This document shows positions 9,167-17,997 of a stretch of DNA of 64,000 bases, one piece after another. The position numbers were made by a program, and so were the translations under genes. Within the stretch, counting starts at the first letter, position 1; each line of letters begins with the position of its first letter. The notes under the pieces are model-generated. The model saw nothing but the letters and a program-made list of their open reading frames with translations, did not search any database and was not told where the DNA came from. Location of the stretch: contig NZ_JAAFZH010000005.1 of assembly GCF_010435915.1 (NCBI RefSeq), positions 186,001-250,000 on the forward strand, given 5' to 3'. The stretch comes from Spirosoma terrae (GTDB lineage Bacteria; Bacteroidota; Bacteroidia; Cytophagales; Spirosomataceae).

Positions 9167-10888
9167 ATGAATCGACGGAGTTTTATTGAACAATTTTCGG
9201 TTGGGAGTGGAGCTGCTTTGGCGGCTCCATTACTGCCATTATCTACGTCTGCTCAAGCCAATCAAGAGCGGTCGTTTTTACGTACTGGACAGGCTGAACG
9301 TAAAGCCGATTTAGTGATTGCAGGTGGTGGTCTCGGCGGTTGTGCGGCTGCTCTGGCTGCGCTTCGGAACAAATTGACGGTTATTTTGACGGAAGAAACC
9401 GATTGGATTGGCGGACAGTTGACCCAGCAGGGCGTTCCTCCTGATGAACACGACTGGATTGAAACACACGGCGGTACCAAACTCTACCGCGATTTTCGTA
9501 AAGCGGTACGTGCCTATTATATCCAGAATTACCCGCTAACCGATTCGGCCAAATCGCGTCAGTTTCTCAATCCGGGCGATGGCGTTGTGTCTAAATTATG
9601 CCATGAACCCAGAGTTGCGTTGGCTGTATTGCAGCAAATGCTGGCTCCCTATATCAGCACGGGCCAGCTAACCTTATTGATCGAACACAAGGTGACGGCT
9701 GCCGATGTCACGGGCGATAAAGTTCGGGCATTGAAAGCCGTTAGCCAACGTAGCGGCAAGGAAATAATTCTTTCGGCTCCGTATTTTGTTGATGCCACCG
9801 AACTCGGCGACTTGCTGCCGTTGACAGGCACCGAATACGTAACAGGAGCGGAGTCGAAGAAGGAAACGCGGGAATTGCACGCACCCGAAAAAGCTGATCC
9901 CAACAATTGCCAGGCGTTTACGATGTGTTTCGCGATGGACTACGTAGCCGGAGCCAATCACGTCATCGACAAGCCCAAAGAATATGAGTTCTGGCGAAAC
10001 TACACGCCCAACGTGACGCCAGCCTGGTCGGGCAAACTGCTCGATCTGGCCTATTCGAATCCTAAAACCTTAGAACCAAAGAAACTGGGTTTTCATCCTG
10101 AAGGTTTGAAAACAGGTGATAGCCTCAATCTGTGGAATTATCGCCGAATTATCAGCAAAGCCAATTTTAAGCCGGGTACGTATCTGGGCGATATTTCCAA
10201 CGTAAACTGGCCACAAAACGATTATACGCTGGGTAATCTGATTGGCGCCAGCGAAACGAATTTCAAAAAGCACGTAGATCGGGCGAAGCAACTCAGTTTG
10301 TCGCTATTGTATTGGCTACAAACCGAAGCGCCCCGACCCGATGGTGGGCAGGGATGGTCGGGATTGCGACTACGTAACGACATAATGGGCACCGAAGATG
10401 GTCTGGCAAAGTACCCCTACATTCGGGAGTCTCGTCGAATCAAAGCCGTTTTTACCGTTCTCGAAGAACACGTTGGGGCTGACAATCGCGCGTTGATTAC
10501 GGGCAAGAAAGATAATACGGCCGCTGACTTTCATGACAGTGTTGGCGTAGGTTATTATCATATCGATTTACACCCCAGCACCAGTGGTAACAACTACATT
10601 GATTTTGGCTCGCTGCCGTTCCAGATTCCGCTAGGTGCTCTGCTGCCAAAACGGGTTGATAACCTGCTTCCTGCCAACAAAAATATCGGCACAACCCACA
10701 TCACGAACGGCTGTTATCGGCTTCATCCAGTCGAGTGGAGTATTGGTGAGGCCGTGGGCATGCTGGTGGCGTATTCGCTCGATAAAAAGGTAATTCCCCG
10801 CGCCGTTCGGGAGAAAGAGCCGCTTCTCCACGATTTTCAGACGATGATTCGTTCGCAGGGAATTGAGACAAGCTGGCCTAAACCGTAA
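9167..10888 (+). CDS. Secreted FAD-dependent oxidoreductase (FAD_oxidored family)
   Basis: 573 residues. The N-terminus MNRRSFIEQFSVGSGAALAAP has a twin-Arg pair and a hydrophobic stretch, resembling a Tat signal. Residues about 48-75 carry the Rossmann dinucleotide motif ADLVIAGGGLGGCAAALAAL, followed by EETDWIGGQLTQQGVPPDEH, typical of FAD-dependent oxidoreductases of the pfam12831 group. The C-terminal THITNGCYRLHPVEWSIGEAVG block also belongs to that group. The substrate is unknown; its place in an amino-sugar locus suggests a sugar-related oxidation in the periplasm, which is inference. Confidence 0.8.
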   Translation: MNRRSFIEQFSVGSGAALAAPLLPLSTSAQANQERSFLRTGQAERKADLVIAGGGLGGCAAALAALRNKLTVILTEETDWIGGQLTQQGVPPDEHDWIETHGGTKLYRDFRKAVRAYYIQNYPLTDSAKSRQFLNPGDGVVSKLCHEPRVALAVLQQMLAPYISTGQLTLLIEHKVTAADVTGDKVRALKAVSQRSGKEIILSAPYFVDATELGDLLPLTGTEYVTGAESKKETRELHAPEKADPNNCQAFTMCFAMDYVAGANHVIDKPKEYEFWRNYTPNVTPAWSGKLLDLAYSNPKTLEPKKLGFHPEGLKTGDSLNLWNYRRIISKANFKPGTYLGDISNVNWPQNDYTLGNLIGASETNFKKHVDRAKQLSLSLLYWLQTEAPRPDGGQGWSGLRLRNDIMGTEDGLAKYPYIRESRRIKAVFTVLEEHVGADNRALITGKKDNTAADFHDSVGVGYYHIDLHPSTSGNNYIDFGSLPFQIPLGALLPKRVDNLLPANKNIGTTHITNGCYRLHPVEWSIGEAVGMLVAYSLDKKVIPRAVREKEPLLHDFQTMIRSQGIETSWPKP

Positions 10889-10907
10889 GTCTGATTCGTT
10901 GTCTAAT

Positions 10908-11038
10908 TTTCGACAGGATTGACAGGATGAACAGGATTTATTTTGTCAAGGATATGCGTCCTACTGGTGTCAAATGTCTATGAAGCTCAAACAGCCTCTA
11001 TGCCTAACACGTAACAAATCCTGTCAATCCTGTCGAAA
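10908..11038. repeat. 21-bp inverted repeat built on GACAGGATT units
   Basis: Arms at 10908-10928 and 11018-11038 are exact reverse complements with an 89-nt centre. Next to the left arm the 9-mer runs three times in tandem (GACAGGATT, GACAGGATG, AACAGGATT at 10912-10938). It occupies the gap between the oxidoreductase and hexosaminidase genes. Probably a dispersed intergenic repeat. Confidence 0.85.
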
Positions 11039-11055
11039 GAAAAACGTAACTGAAT

Positions 11056-12873
11056 ATGTATAAACTCATTGCCTTGCTTTTGCTGGCATTTACGGCAACG
11101 GCTCAGTCGCCGATACCAGCGCTTATTCCGGCTCCACAAACACTGGAGCCCCGCTCTGGCGCGTTTGTTATCACCCCGCAAACCCGACTGGCTATTCTGA
11201 CGCCTTCGCCCGATGTGCGGAAGATGGTGATTGACAACCTTCCCGGTATTCAAGTCTCCGATGCACCTAAAGTGGCAAAAGCCATTACGGTTCGGGTGGC
11301 GAATATCGACGGTGTTGGCCCGGAAGGATACGACCTGCTTGTGACGCCGACGGGTATTACATTGACAGCTCCACAACCTGCTGGCGTTTTCTACGGTCTG
11401 CAAACGATGCGGCAACTGTTGCCCGTTACGAAGTCGTTTCGCGATCAGTCGATTCCGGCGTTGCATATCCGCGATCAGCCCCGCTTTGGCTGGCGCGGTC
11501 TGATGCTGGATGTGAGTCGCCATTTCTTCGATAAAGCCTTCGTGAAGAAATTCATTGACCAGATGGCGCAATACAAATTCAACGTATTTCACTGGCATCT
11601 CACCGACGATCAGGGATGGCGTGTACAGATCAACAGCTTACCCAAACTGACCGAAGTGGGAGCCTGGCGCGTACCCCGTACTGGCCGCTGGTGGGACATC
11701 GAAAACCCGCAGCCGAGCGAGGTGCCTTCCTACGGTGGTTTTTACACGCAGGACGATATTCGGGAAGTGGTTCGGTACGCACAGGAACGTAACATTACCA
11801 TAGTGCCGGAAATCGACATGCCGGGCCATATTATGTCGGCCATTGCCGCTTATCCAAATCTGACCTGCGGTAAAAAACAGGTGGTGGTGCCGCCCAACGG
11901 GAAGTTTTATAAGCTGGAAGACAATACGTTAAATCCCTGCAACGACAGTACGTATCTGTTTATCGACAAGGTGTTTACCGAAATTGCCCAGCTCTTTCCG
12001 GGACCCTATATTCACGTTGGGGGCGACGAAGCCTACAAAGGATTCTGGGATAAATGTGAGGAATGCAAAGCCACAATGGCGGCTAACAACCTGAAAAACG
12101 TAGAAGAACTGCAAAGCTATTTCATCAAACGGGTGGAGAAAATCGTTCAGTCGAAAGGCAAAAAGCTGATCGGCTGGGACGAAATTCTGGAAGGTGGTCT
12201 GGCCCCTGATGCTACCGTCATGAGCTGGCGGGGCATGAAAGGCGGGATCGAAGCGGCTAAACAAAATCATCCGGTTATTATGACGCCGTACCAGTTCTGT
12301 TATCTGGATTTGTATCAGGGCGAGTCTTCGGCAGAACCGGCTTCCTACGGCATTTGCCGACTCAGTACGTCCTATTCGTTCGAACCGGTTCCGGATAGTG
12401 TCGATGCGAAGTTGATTCTGGGTGGTCAGGGCAATTTGTGGGCGGAGAACGTACCGAATACGCGCCATGCCGAATATATGGTTTGGCCTCGTGCCTTCGC
12501 GCTGTCGGAGGTGTTGTGGTCACCTAAAGGCCAGCGAAACTGGACGAACTTTGTGGATCGAATGGAAGTTCATTTCAAGCGATTCGACGCGCAGGATGTG
12601 AATTATTCCCGGTCAGTTTACAACCCCTACGCTACGTTCAAAAAGCATCCGATGGGCATGATCGAGGTAACGCTGAATCATGAACTGCCCGATACGTATC
12701 TGTATTATTCGACGGATAACACCATTCCCGACGATCATTTTCCGCTCTATACGCAACCGTTTATGATGCCCAAAGGCGCTGATCGGATCAAAGTTGTGGC
12801 GTATCGTAACGGCAAACCAATCGGGCGAATGATTGACGTTACGTTGCCCGATATGGAAAAACGAGTTCAGTAG
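11056..12873 (+). CDS. GH20 beta-N-acetylhexosaminidase
   Basis: 605 residues with signal peptide (about 1-17, TATAQS). An N-terminal GH20b-like domain (about 20-145) precedes the catalytic TIM barrel that begins at PRFGWRGLMLDVSRHFF. The catalytic pair is in HVGGDEAYKGFW, Asp324-Glu325; FHWHLTDDQGWRVQI is another GH20 signature. A C-terminal beta-sandwich (PDTYLYYSTDNTIPDDHFPLY) resembles the CHB_HEX_C domain. It removes terminal GlcNAc or GalNAc in the periplasm, feeding the epimerase/transporter pathway. Its stop codon lies inside the left arm of an inverted repeat. Confidence 0.95.
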   Translation: MYKLIALLLLAFTATAQSPIPALIPAPQTLEPRSGAFVITPQTRLAILTPSPDVRKMVIDNLPGIQVSDAPKVAKAITVRVANIDGVGPEGYDLLVTPTGITLTAPQPAGVFYGLQTMRQLLPVTKSFRDQSIPALHIRDQPRFGWRGLMLDVSRHFFDKAFVKKFIDQMAQYKFNVFHWHLTDDQGWRVQINSLPKLTEVGAWRVPRTGRWWDIENPQPSEVPSYGGFYTQDDIREVVRYAQERNITIVPEIDMPGHIMSAIAAYPNLTCGKKQVVVPPNGKFYKLEDNTLNPCNDSTYLFIDKVFTEIAQLFPGPYIHVGGDEAYKGFWDKCEECKATMAANNLKNVEELQSYFIKRVEKIVQSKGKKLIGWDEILEGGLAPDATVMSWRGMKGGIEAAKQNHPVIMTPYQFCYLDLYQGESSAEPASYGICRLSTSYSFEPVPDSVDAKLILGGQGNLWAENVPNTRHAEYMVWPRAFALSEVLWSPKGQRNWTNFVDRMEVHFKRFDAQDVNYSRSVYNPYATFKKHPMGMIEVTLNHELPDTYLYYSTDNTIPDDHFPLYTQPFMMPKGADRIKVVAYRNGKPIGRMIDVTLPDMEKRVQ

Positions 12874-12933
12874 CCTGGACGTCCACGTCCGGGTTAATTT
12901 TAATGCTCGCCCGGACGTGGACGTCCAGGCTAC
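12870..12933. repeat. Perfect 24-bp inverted repeat overlapping the GH20 stop codon
   Basis: Arms 12870-12893 and 12910-12933 (left begins GTAGCCTGGACGTCCACGTC), 16-nt AT-rich loop. The TAG stop of the hexosaminidase is at 12871-12873, inside the left arm, and the right arm ends 5 nt before the ATG of the next gene, so the hairpin would include the ribosome landing zone of that gene. Confidence 0.9.
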
Positions 12934-12938
12934 AACTC

Positions 12939-15617
12939 ATGAAACCAATAAATCTCTTACTAATTCTGTCGATCGCGTTGTTTTCGTTTAATTCCCAGCG
13001 ATCGACGTTATGGGACGATAACGTAGTAGTAGCGCCCGATAGCAGCCGTTTTACGGCGATGGCGTTGGTTCAGGGCCTGGACGAGCCCATGGAAATGGGT
13101 ATTCTGCCAAACGACAACGTACTGATTGTGGAGCGGAAAGGCGGCATTCGGTTATATGATGCCGGGCTAAAACAGCTAAAAACAATTGCCCACCTCAATG
13201 TCTTCAGCGGTATCGAAGATGGATTGTTAGGCGTTGCCGTTGATCCAGACTACGCGAAAAACAACTGGATTTACCTCTACTACGGCGTTGGTGGCGACAA
13301 GTGGATTAGTCATCTGGCGCGGTATGAACTAAAAGGTGATCAACTGATTCAGGCATCGAAAAAGGTATTGCTGGAAATACCGACGCAACGTAAATACTGT
13401 TGCCACTCGGCGGGTTATCTGACGTTTTCGAACGGGTTGCTCTATCTCTCGACCGGCGATAATACCAATGCCGAAGAAATTGAAGGGCACAATCCAACCG
13501 ATGAACGGCCCGGTCGCGAACTCTCAGACGATCAAGCATCGACGGCTAACAGCAACGATCTGCGCGGTAAAATCCTGCGTATCAAACCCGAACCCGACGG
13601 TACCTATTCAATTCCTGATGGCAACCTATTCCCGAAAGATGGTTCGAAAGGCCGCCCGGAGATTTACGTAATGGGTTGCCGAAATCCGTTCCGTGTATCG
13701 GTCGATCCGAAAAATGGCTATGTCTACTGGGGCGACGTAGGCCCCGATACGAACGTACCGGCTGAGGAAGGTACGCTCAGTTATGACGAAATCAATCAGG
13801 CTCGCAAACCGGGCTTTTTTGGGTATCCGTATTTTTTAGGGAACAACGAAGCGTTCCCGAAATACGATTTCGCGACGAAGCAGGAAGGGCCAAAGCAGGA
13901 CCCGCTACGTCCGGTCAACAACTCTCCGCACAACACGGGCGTTCGTGAGTTGCCACCGGCACAGCCCGCAATGATCTGGTACGGTAAACAGGCGTCGAAA
14001 CGATTTCCGCTGGTTGGTAAAGGTGGGGCCAGTGCTATGGCCGGGCCGGTGTATTACCGTGATCAGTTTCCTGATGCTATGTATCGATTACCCGCTTATT
14101 ACGATGGTAAACTGCTGATTTACGACTGGATACGTCGCTGGATGATGGCCGTTACGTTCGACAAAGACGGTAATTACGTTAGCATGGAGCCTTTTCTGCC
14201 TCATTTGAAACTGGTAGCGCCGATGGATATGCAGTTTAACCGGGATGGTTCGCTGTATATTTTAGCGTATGGAACCAACTGGTTTGCCAATAATACGGAT
14301 GCCGGATTAATTCGGGTGGAGTATTCGGAAGGGAATCGGAAACCCATTGCTGATATTCAGGTCGAAAAGCGATACGGTGCAGCCCCTATGACGGTGAAAT
14401 TGTCGGCGGCTGGTTCGAAAGATTATGATGCGGGCGACCAGTTAACCTATTCGTGGCAGATTGGAACGAAAAAGCTAGCCGGTAGCGACGTAACGACTAC
14501 GTTGAGCAAACCGGGTGTTTATCCTGTTACGTTGATTGTGTCGGATCAGCACGGCGGGCAGGGCGTGTCGACAACCAAGCTCCACGTAGGCAATACACCG
14601 CCACAGGTACGTATCAACACGAATGCCAACCGAAGTTTTTACTGGGATCATACGACGCTCGATTACCGAATCAGCATCAAAGACCCGGAGGATAAAACGA
14701 TCGTTCCAGCCAACGTAACGACTTCGTTTACGTACCTGCCGTATGGCAAAGACATTGCCAGCGTTTTGTCGGGTGGGCATACCGTAACGGCACATGTGCA
14801 GGGCGAAAAACTCATAGCCGCTTCTGACTGCAAATCGTGTCATGCGCTCGACAAAACCTCCATTGGGCCGAGCCTCAGAGCAATATCGGATCGGTATAAA
14901 GGAAAACCAGATGTAGTGGACCCGCTTGCGCAGAAAGTGATTAAGGGGGGCAGTGGTGTTTGGGGAAAATACGCCATGTCGGCGCATCCCGATTTGTCAG
15001 CCCAGGATGCCAAAGAGATGGTTGGTTATATACTGTCGCTTAGTCAGCAGAAACCGAAGCTGGCCATGCAGGGGACATTGACTCTCAACGAACACGTCGG
15101 CAAAGGAACAAACGGCGCTTATGTGTTGCTGGCCAGCTACACGGACAAAGGCGCTAACGGCATTGAGCCGCTCACCTCCCGCGGATACGTAGCACTACGT
15201 AACCCGCTGATTCAGATGGAAGATAACGACCGGGGCAATGTGGGCGTCGTCATTGCTACAGCGAATACGGGCTTTATTTCCTATATCCGTAAAATTTACG
15301 ACAACAGTTTCGTCGTGTTCGACAAGCTCGACCTGGCCCACGTGAGTCAGATCAAATTTCGGGTACAGCCGCACGGAGCCGGTGGCCGGATTGAGGTTCG
15401 GGTAGATAGCCTGAAAGGTCCCGTTGTTGGATCGGTAGAAGTCCCGTCGGGAACTGTTTCTGATTTGAAAACAGGCTGGACTGACGTAATCGCTTCCGTC
15501 AAATCTACCCAGGGTTTACATAACCTATACTTCGTATTCACCAATCCAACTGCCGACAAGAAGGAATTATTCTACATCGACTGGATGTATTTTGAACGGA
15601 CATCCGGAACGAAATAA
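12939..15617 (+). CDS. PQQ-dependent sugar dehydrogenase-like protein with PKD, cytochrome c and CBM6-like domains
   Basis: 892 residues from the ATG at 12939, chosen because it starts a clean signal peptide (MKPINLLLILSIALFSFN); an in-frame ATG at 12903 lies within the inverted repeat and gives a poor N-terminus. Domains: a six-bladed GSDH/YliI-like propeller (about 30-460; EPMEMGILPNDNVLIVER, EDGLLGVAVDPDYAKNNWIYLYY), a PKD domain (about 470-550), a class I cytochrome c with heme motif CKSCH at 631-635 and a probable Met ligand in KYAMSAHPDLS, and a C-terminal CBM6-like beta-sandwich (about 755-892). The architecture suggests a periplasmic sugar oxidase that passes electrons from PQQ to its own heme. 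Substrate unknown. Confidence 0.85.
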   Translation: MKPINLLLILSIALFSFNSQRSTLWDDNVVVAPDSSRFTAMALVQGLDEPMEMGILPNDNVLIVERKGGIRLYDAGLKQLKTIAHLNVFSGIEDGLLGVAVDPDYAKNNWIYLYYGVGGDKWISHLARYELKGDQLIQASKKVLLEIPTQRKYCCHSAGYLTFSNGLLYLSTGDNTNAEEIEGHNPTDERPGRELSDDQASTANSNDLRGKILRIKPEPDGTYSIPDGNLFPKDGSKGRPEIYVMGCRNPFRVSVDPKNGYVYWGDVGPDTNVPAEEGTLSYDEINQARKPGFFGYPYFLGNNEAFPKYDFATKQEGPKQDPLRPVNNSPHNTGVRELPPAQPAMIWYGKQASKRFPLVGKGGASAMAGPVYYRDQFPDAMYRLPAYYDGKLLIYDWIRRWMMAVTFDKDGNYVSMEPFLPHLKLVAPMDMQFNRDGSLYILAYGTNWFANNTDAGLIRVEYSEGNRKPIADIQVEKRYGAAPMTVKLSAAGSKDYDAGDQLTYSWQIGTKKLAGSDVTTTLSKPGVYPVTLIVSDQHGGQGVSTTKLHVGNTPPQVRINTNANRSFYWDHTTLDYRISIKDPEDKTIVPANVTTSFTYLPYGKDIASVLSGGHTVTAHVQGEKLIAASDCKSCHALDKTSIGPSLRAISDRYKGKPDVVDPLAQKVIKGGSGVWGKYAMSAHPDLSAQDAKEMVGYILSLSQQKPKLAMQGTLTLNEHVGKGTNGAYVLLASYTDKGANGIEPLTSRGYVALRNPLIQMEDNDRGNVGVVIATANTGFISYIRKIYDNSFVVFDKLDLAHVSQIKFRVQPHGAGGRIEVRVDSLKGPVVGSVEVPSGTVSDLKTGWTDVIASVKSTQGLHNLYFVFTNPTADKKELFYIDWMYFERTSGTK

Positions 15618-15696
15618 ACGGAGCAGGATACGGATTGAAAACAATACACTGATTAATCGACAACGTATTATCCGACAGCTTTCGATAGGCTTAGTG

Positions 15697-15758
15697 CCCA
15701 CAGAGGCAGCGAATTCGCGCCTTGGTAATTGATGACGTATGCTCTGTGCCTCTGTGGG
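15697..15758. terminator. 12-bp inverted repeat between converging genes
   Basis: CCCACAGAGGCA (15697-15708) and TGCCTCTGTGGG (15747-15758), centre of 38 nt. It lies between the plus-strand dehydrogenase and the minus-strand methyltransferase, so it may end both transcripts, though the long loop and lack of a strong T-run make this weak. A similar AGAGGCACAGAGG string occurs at about 21383. Confidence 0.5.
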
Positions 15759-15771
15759 TGATTTTAATTGA

Positions 15772-16419
15772 CTAAGTTCGTTGCCAAACTTCCGTAGACA
15801 CCATACCATCAACGGCGCTTGCCTGGCGTTTACGTAGTAGTCCGGCCAGACTGAGCTCTTGCTGCCAATTGGCTAGCTGTTTGATGCCGATTCCGGCGGT
15901 GAGTCGAAAAAAGCAGATCATGATCCACAACAGTGCTTTTTGCCACCAGACCGGTGTGCGCACAAAATCGGTGACCAGCCATAAACCATCTGACTTTAAT
16001 ACTGACAACACTGTCGGAATAAGCTGCTGACGTAGCGTTGCTTCATTGAATAGATCCAGCAGAAATGGCGTCAGTACTACGTCGAACGAGGGGGGACTTT
16101 CCAGCGTCATTACGTCGCCTACCCGGAATTCGATCGAGGCAAAAATGGGAGTATTGAGCATCCGCTCGGTGGCGAGAGAAACCATCCGGGCCGATGAATC
16201 CAGAAAAAGAATGTGTTTTGGCCTGGCCAGCTGGGATAATTTTTCCAGCGTCTGGCCGGTTCCTCCGCCAACCACCAGCACCGAAGCACCGTCGGGAATG
16301 TCGCTTAGAAATGCAGTTTGAGCATCCTGTAATTTGCGGCCGAAGACAAGGCTGGACAGTAAATCGTAAATTGGAGCTACCCAGTCGAATTGGGCGACGG
16401 ATTTGGGTCTGTAGTTCAT
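15772..16419 (-). CDS. Class I SAM-dependent methyltransferase
   Basis: 215 residues. SAM-binding motif I is SVLVVGGGTGQTLEKL (about 46-61) followed by an acidic residue at the end of strand 2 (ILFLDSS), and FDVVLTPFLLDLF as the post-motif; the N-terminal FDWVAPIYDLLSSLVFG resembles UbiE-type enzymes. A hydrophobic segment (LLWIMICFFRLTAGIG) near residue 165 could touch the membrane. Substrate not identifiable. It stands alone, converging with the gene to its left. Confidence 0.8.
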   Translation of the reverse strand: MNYRPKSVAQFDWVAPIYDLLSSLVFGRKLQDAQTAFLSDIPDGASVLVVGGGTGQTLEKLSQLARPKHILFLDSSARMVSLATERMLNTPIFASIEFRVGDVMTLESPPSFDVVLTPFLLDLFNEATLRQQLIPTVLSVLKSDGLWLVTDFVRTPVWWQKALLWIMICFFRLTAGIGIKQLANWQQELSLAGLLRKRQASAVDGMVSTEVWQRT

Positions 16420-16579
16420 GATGCCTGTTTCGCCATTCGGTAATAAATATAAATAGACAGCTGGGCCAGGTCGTTATAATAAGGCTTTCGTAAAGCTACT
16501 ACCGAACACTAAACTAATTTGCCGTACCGTTGGTAGAACTATACAATTACAGCCAAAACTATCCACGATACGCAAACTT

Positions 16580-16948
16580 ATGGCTACGCTGATCGCTGAA
16601 ATTGCTTCTTATTCTGTGTTGTTTGCACACGGTAATACGCCCAATCAATTACCTTATCGGAACCGGTTCATTCATTTGCACCTGGCGCCAAATGCGGATA
16701 ATCTACAACTGTATATTCTGAGCTTTGTACCAGAAGCCAGGAATGCATCGACCGGGAAACTGGAAAAACTACCCGACAGTACGTATCGGGGGGGCACAAC
16801 AATTCCTATCGACGAGTTTGCTGCGTATTACGAACTGCTACGTACCGAAAAGCCGGTATCAATACGACTGGATTTCGTTGGCGATCTGTCGGATATAACC
16901 CCGGACGACCCTATGCCATTAAGCGGTTTCACGTTCTTTACGGATTAG
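16580..16948 (+). CDS. Hypothetical protein, 122 aa
   Basis: I do not recognise this protein. It has no signal peptide or membrane segment, is balanced in charge, and has alternating beta-like stretches (FIHLHLAPNADNLQLYILSFVP). The start ATG is preceded by about 160 nt of non-coding DNA, enough for its own promoter. The composition matches the neighbours, so it is probably a real gene. Confidence 0.6.
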   Translation: MATLIAEIASYSVLFAHGNTPNQLPYRNRFIHLHLAPNADNLQLYILSFVPEARNASTGKLEKLPDSTYRGGTTIPIDEFAAYYELLRTEKPVSIRLDFVGDLSDITPDDPMPLSGFTFFTD

Positions 16949-17071
16949 GAGTAATGATTTGATGCCTCCTGCGAAGCGAACGCTCAGTTTGGATACAACA
17001 ATCCCCGATTGGGAAACATTGTCCTGATTGCCGTTGATGACATTTGCATGGTAGAAAGACATACTAAAAAC

Positions 17072-17977
17072 ATGCAAAACGTAACAGTCAAAAACAGAAA
17101 TTGGGATATTGCCGCCCACATGTATTTCCCCGAGCCGTTCGACCAATCAAAAAAATACAGTGCCATCGTCTGCGTGCATCCTGGAAGTAGCGTGAAAGAA
17201 CAAACGGCCGGTTTATATGCTGAAAAATTAGCGCAAACGGGTTTTATTACACTAGCGTTTGATGCGTCCTTTCAGGGCGAAAGTGGGGGCGTACCCCGTT
17301 ATCTGGAAGATCCGGCTACCCGTGTGGAAGACATTCGTTGTGCCGTTGATTATCTGACAACAGTAACGTTTGTTGACGAAAATCGCATTGGTGTCTTAGG
17401 TATTTGTGCTGGTGGTGGCTATGCTGCCAATGCTGCTTTAACGGAGCGCCGTATAAAAGTAGTAGGAACCGTTGTGGCCACGAATGCAGGTCGCGCGTTT
17501 GGCGAATTAAATCCACTACAAACCCTCGAAGCGGTTAGTAAACAACGTACCGCAGAGGCCAGAGGAGCCGACGCTATGATTACCAGCTGGACACCGGATT
17601 CCGCCGAAGAGGCCGAGCGGGCTGGCCTGGCCGAATTTGATATGCTGGAAGCTATCGATTATTATAGAACACCAAGGGGCAGTTACCCAACATCCTGTAA
17701 TAAGCTTCGCTTTACCAGTATGTCTGCCTTGATAACGTTTGACGCTTTTCATTATGCCGAGCGTTTGCTGACCCAGCCCTTGATGGTTATTGTTGGTGAT
17801 AAAGTAGGCGCTTTTGGCTCGTACAGAGATGGTTTTGACCTCTACAATAAAGCGGCTTCCAGTAACAAACGTATTCATGTTGTTCACGGGGCCAGTCACT
17901 ATGATTTATACGATCAGCCAGAAGCAACGGGACAGGCGCTTGAGAAATTGATTCCGTTTTACAAGGAGAATTTATAA
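17072..17977 (+). CDS. Dienelactone-hydrolase-like alpha/beta hydrolase
   Basis: 301 residues from the ATG at 17072; an in-frame ATG at 17048 and a TTG at 17009 are possible but add a non-family N-terminus. The nucleophile elbow reads LGICAGGGYA with Cys112 where most hydrolases have Ser, as in dienelactone hydrolases; His276 in GASHYDLYD is the likely catalytic His, and the Asp may be in IVGDKVG. No signal peptide. It is followed after about 20 nt by an AraC-type regulator, a common pairing for small detoxification genes. The substrate is unknown. Confidence 0.8.
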   Translation: MQNVTVKNRNWDIAAHMYFPEPFDQSKKYSAIVCVHPGSSVKEQTAGLYAEKLAQTGFITLAFDASFQGESGGVPRYLEDPATRVEDIRCAVDYLTTVTFVDENRIGVLGICAGGGYAANAALTERRIKVVGTVVATNAGRAFGELNPLQTLEAVSKQRTAEARGADAMITSWTPDSAEEAERAGLAEFDMLEAIDYYRTPRGSYPTSCNKLRFTSMSALITFDAFHYAERLLTQPLMVIVGDKVGAFGSYRDGFDLYNKAASSNKRIHVVHGASHYDLYDQPEATGQALEKLIPFYKENL

Positions 17978-17997
17978 TCGGATTGGGAAGCACGGAT

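Noticed and set aside
12903..12938. Upstream ATG for the PQQ-type dehydrogenase
   Set aside because: It lies inside an inverted repeat and puts 12 non-signal residues before a clear signal peptide that begins at 12939.
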